A stretch of DNA of 64,000 bases from a bacterium (GTDB lineage Bacteria > Bacteroidota > Bacteroidia > Flavobacteriales_D > Sanyastnellaceae), in assembly GCA_029979565.1 (NCBI GenBank), contig JAPOHG010000003.1:1-64000 (forward strand). The letters run 5' to 3'. Below the pieces are notes generated by a model. The model did not search any database. It was given only the letters and a program-made list of their open reading frames with translations, and had not been told where the DNA came from. The translations under genes were made by a program, and so were the position numbers. Shown in pieces: positions 61,451-64,000 of this stretch. Numbering within the stretch: position 1 is the first letter of the stretch; each line of letters opens with the position of its first letter.

Positions 61451-61451
61451 G

Positions 61452-61495
61452 GAACCCAACGTGCATGAGGTGCTGCATGCAACCTCTTGGGGTTC
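61452..61495. other. Stem-loop after the sigma gene
   Basis: Outer stem GAACCCAA/TTGGGGTTC with one bulged G, inner stem GAGGT/ACCTC, and a 7-base bulge on the left. No T-run follows, so it may be an RNA-stability or processing element rather than a terminator. Confidence 0.3.
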
Positions 61496-61548
61496 ATGGT
61501 GGTTTGCTCTTTTGGTAGTATTATTACAGTGCCTAGAACAATCACCTC

Positions 61549-64000
61549 ATGAACCGATCGTTTCCATCAATTCCAGCGGTACTCCTTGTGGCAGTGTCAT
61601 TGATTGGATTCGGCCTGCAAACCCAAGCGCAGCTTGAGGTAGAGACAGGCCTTTCACTGGAGGAATATGTCAACGACATCCTTCTGGGCAGCGGCATTCA
61701 AGCTTCAAACATTACGTACCAAGGCGGAACCAACCAACTCGGTTACATGACGGGTGGGGATGAGGTCTTTTCGATTAGCTCGGGTCTCGTATTGAGCTGC
61801 GACGTCGCTGAGAATCTCGAATGCCCAACGGACTTTTTGACGTGCGATGGATGCCTCGGCACGGGCTTCAGCGACCCTGACCTGTTGGACATCGCAAACT
61901 CGGTCCCAGGCATGATTGGGGAGTCGTTTTCTGTGAACTCGGTGAACGACGGCTGCGTCCTTGAATTTGACTTTGTCGCCGCTGGGGATACGATCAGCTT
62001 CAATTACGTTTTTGGTTCGGATGAGTACGAGACGTGGATCAACACCCAATACAACGACGTCTTTGCCTTTTTCTTGAGCGGGCCCGGAATCACAGGGCCA
62101 TACGACAGCCCAGCAGGTTTCCCTGACGGTGCTGTGAACATAGCGGGTGTGCCGTTGACTGATCCCATTCTGCCGATTACGATTTCATCTGTTAATTCCG
62201 GGACGAATTCCGAGTATTACATCGATAACCAAGGGGGAACGGATGTGTGCATCAACGGCTACACCGTACCATTCACAGCGGAATACCCTGTGGAATGTGG
62301 TGAAACCTATCACATCAAACTGGCCATTGCCGATGGTTCAGACACCGCCTTGGAATCCATTGTGGTGTTGGAAGAAGGTTCGTTCGAATCCAACGCGGTG
62401 GTGCAAATCGATTTGTCCATCGACGTCGGGGGACCAGAAGCGAATACCATTTACGAAGATTGCGGTCAAGCAACCTTAACGTTTGAGCGCCCTGTGGAAA
62501 CCATCCTCGAAATCCAAGAGATGGTGTACATCAATTACGGCAACAGCGAGGCGACCAACGGCGTGGACTACGGACAACCACAACCCGATGGAAGCTTACT
62601 TCCACTGCCGGATTCGGTTGTATTCGAGCCCTTTGTGAGCATTGTTGCTTTCGACCTCATTGCTGAAATCGATGGCATCACCGAGGGCCCCGAGCTGGTG
62701 GAGATGCAAATTGAAAACGTGGCAGCTTGCAATGGGGGAGGACTGACGACCTATTTCTCGTTCTACATCGCTGAGGACCCACCACCGTTCGAGGTATCTG
62801 ATTTCTCAACGACGATTTGCCAAGGGGACGAGATTGAGGTTGGTCCTATTGTATCAGGTGGTTACGGCAACTACACTTTTGATTGGGACTGCCCGGAAGG
62901 CGATGATGAAGCGTTGTTGCTCATGTCGCCGGATGACGATTGGTCGTGCATTGTGACCGTCGGAGACACGTGCGACTTGGCAATGAATCCCATTGATGTC
63001 GAGGTGGCCATCGAGGTGTTGGAATTTCCACCATTGGAAATTGAAATCACCACGCCTTCGCCGGTTGTATTGGAGTGCAATGGCACAGCGACCATTTCTT
63101 CCACAGCTTCGGGCGGTGATGGGGTCTATTCGTACCAATGGACCGATCAGGACGGCAGCAATTTGTGGGGTTCATGGTGGGATCCAAGTCAGTTGGATCT
63201 GAGCACTTGGGCCGGGGCGGACGAAGTTTTCATCACCCTCACCGATGGGTGTGGATTCGAGGTGATGGACAGCATCGAGGTGGAGTACAATATTCCGCCG
63301 ATTGAGATCACGGTCGATGAAAGCGTTGATGTCCTGTGCAACGATCCCTTCACCGTCACAGCATCTGCGGACGGCACGGCTCCGTTCTTTTACACGTGGT
63401 TCAACGGCAACAATTGGTTGGATTTTGATGCCACCCTGAACTGGCAAACCAGTGCGGATGCTTCGTTGGTTCTTGAAGTATCCGACAACTGCGGCCAAAC
63501 GGAGACGGCCAACGTTGAAATCATCGTCGAAGCTCCAGACGTTGAGGTGAGCCTCCCGCAAGATTTAGTTGGTCCGTGCACGGAGGTTTTCGACCTCGAT
63601 GCAAACGTTACCAGTGGCAGTGGTGGCTACCAATACACGTGGTTCCAGAACGGAATCAACATGAATGAATCGGATGCGAGCATTGACGTGCAGTTGGGAG
63701 AGAGCGCCACAATTTCGGTCAACGTCAACGACGGCTGTGGCCAAAGCGGCACAGCCAGTGCGCTCATCACAATCGACAATCCGCCATTGGTGGTGGAATT
63801 GGGTCCTGATATCTATGCGAGCTGTGTGGATTTCACGAACATTCCCGTCGAAGTCGTCAGCGGAGCAGGCGGTTACGCTTATGACTGGTTTGTCAGCGGC
63901 GAACCGTACGATCAAGGCTCGGACATAACCATCCAATCCTACGGAACGGTGCCGGTTTCAGTAGTCGTTACAGACGGCTGTGGCGGTTCAGACAACGACT
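61549..64000 (+). CDS. Large secreted choice-of-anchor-L protein with repeated PKD/SprB-like modules (3' end outside window)
   Basis: 817 codons are visible and the frame is open to the window edge. Signal peptide 1-28 (LLVAVSLIGFGLQTQAQ). Residues ~35-280 match the choice-of-anchor-L domain, best seen in FNYVFGSDEYETW, NDVFAFFLSGPGI and the late GETYHIKLAIADGSD. From ~400 on there are at least five repeats of about 85 residues, each with an opening PP(L/I/F)(E/V), a lone Cys, and a G(G/D)GxYxYxW core, for example GGDGVYSYQWTD, SGSGGYQYTWFQNG and SGAGGYAYDWFVSG; these resemble SprB/PKD modules of gliding adhesins. A type B T9SS tail is expected downstream. No -7 box was identified at the start. 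Confidence 0.88.
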   Translation, partial: MNRSFPSIPAVLLVAVSLIGFGLQTQAQLEVETGLSLEEYVNDILLGSGIQASNITYQGGTNQLGYMTGGDEVFSISSGLVLSCDVAENLECPTDFLTCDGCLGTGFSDPDLLDIANSVPGMIGESFSVNSVNDGCVLEFDFVAAGDTISFNYVFGSDEYETWINTQYNDVFAFFLSGPGITGPYDSPAGFPDGAVNIAGVPLTDPILPITISSVNSGTNSEYYIDNQGGTDVCINGYTVPFTAEYPVECGETYHIKLAIADGSDTALESIVVLEEGSFESNAVVQIDLSIDVGGPEANTIYEDCGQATLTFERPVETILEIQEMVYINYGNSEATNGVDYGQPQPDGSLLPLPDSVVFEPFVSIVAFDLIAEIDGITEGPELVEMQIENVAACNGGGLTTYFSFYIAEDPPPFEVSDFSTTICQGDEIEVGPIVSGGYGNYTFDWDCPEGDDEALLLMSPDDDWSCIVTVGDTCDLAMNPIDVEVAIEVLEFPPLEIEITTPSPVVLECNGTATISSTASGGDGVYSYQWTDQDGSNLWGSWWDPSQLDLSTWAGADEVFITLTDGCGFEVMDSIEVEYNIPPIEITVDESVDVLCNDPFTVTASADGTAPFFYTWFNGNNWLDFDATLNWQTSADASLVLEVSDNCGQTETANVEIIVEAPDVEVSLPQDLVGPCTEVFDLDANVTSGSGGYQYTWFQNGINMNESDASIDVQLGESATISVNVNDGCGQSGTASALITIDNPPLVVELGPDIYASCVDFTNIPVEVVSGAGGYAYDWFVSGEPYDQGSDITIQSYGTVPVSVVVTDGCGGSDND

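Noticed and set aside
1-64000. CRISPR arrays, insertion sequences, phage genes, toxin-antitoxin pairs
   Set aside because: No regularly spaced direct repeats, transposase, integrase or phage structural motifs were found. The YwqK-type protein is called an antitoxin in some annotations, but no toxin partner is present.
1-64000. Conserved -33 TTG elements paired with the -7 boxes
   Set aside because: I looked for TTG about 19-21 bases upstream of the -7 boxes and did not find it consistently; a few genes instead have TTG 2-6 bases before the box, too irregular to claim.

Overview
The window is a gene-dense stretch of a Bacteroidota chromosome, most likely from a Flavobacteriales-like marine or freshwater lineage with moderately high GC. 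The evidence is: a type IX secretion (T9SS) component (PorQ) and several secreted proteins with T9SS sorting tails; bacillithiol synthesis (BshA); a DAHP synthase/chorismate mutase fusion; Bacteroidota-specific families (DUF4494, DUF983, GlmU-like, GH3/beta-lactamase fusion); and recurring Bacteroidota -7 promoter boxes (TAnnTTTG). I see no phage, insertion sequence, CRISPR array, plasmid or rRNA genes. Most gaps are under 100 bases and many neighbours overlap by 4 bases (ATGA).

Layout. 1-3.9 kb: 3' part of rpoC and a terminator. 4-11.3 kb: a conserved Bacteroidota protein of unknown function, then MBL hydrolase, lipid A-type acyltransferase and rarA; then a T9SS-sorted subtilase and a YwqK-type repeat protein. 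11.4-17.6 kb: mdh, a T9SS-sorted FG-GAP protein, a small membrane protein, ATP-dependent pckA and rsmE. 17.6-23.2 kb (minus strand): adenosine/adenine deaminase-like gene, two tandem arylsulfotransferase-fold T9SS proteins, a PaaG-like isomerase and a DUF551-like protein. 23.3-30.7 kb: smpB, pyrD, an MBL hydrolase, an HMA-MauE fusion, purB, an MsbA-like ABC exporter and a DUF983 protein. 30.9-32.4 kb: DAHP synthase/chorismate mutase and three tRNAs (Leu-CAG, Leu-GAG, Lys-TTT). 32.6-35 kb: a T9SS type B (CHU_C) adhesin-like protein. 35-45 kb: superfamily 1 helicase, DUF4494, pcm, YciO-like protein, transaldolase-like aldolase, DksA-type zinc finger protein, lipoprotein plus sugar-phosphate transferase, OmpA-type protein, FAH-family hydrolase, shikimate kinase and a phosphoribosyltransferase. 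45-49.8 kb: RlmD-like methyltransferase, a secreted EEP-family hydrolase, a DASS transporter, aroQ, then a decayed segment. 49.8-58.6 kb (minus strand): a tightly coupled run lon-porQ-cmk-GH3/beta-lactamase-bshA-membrane protein. 58.7-64 kb: GlmU-like protein, a MerR/B12-domain regulator, an ECF sigma factor, and the 5' part of a large choice-of-anchor-L repeat protein running off the window.

The strongest system-level signal is regulatory. At least nine genes have an exact TAnnTTTG box ending 4-5 bases before the start codon, and about ten more have near matches at the same distance. If transcription begins where the Bacteroidota -7 box predicts, these mRNAs are leaderless. The rule also resolves several start codons, including GTG starts. 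The most interesting local circuit is the MerR/B12-domain regulator next to an ECF sigma gene whose upstream region holds an 11-base inverted repeat. No carotenoid genes, the usual partners of such pairs, are present here. All functions are assigned from sequence motifs read by eye; no database search was possible.
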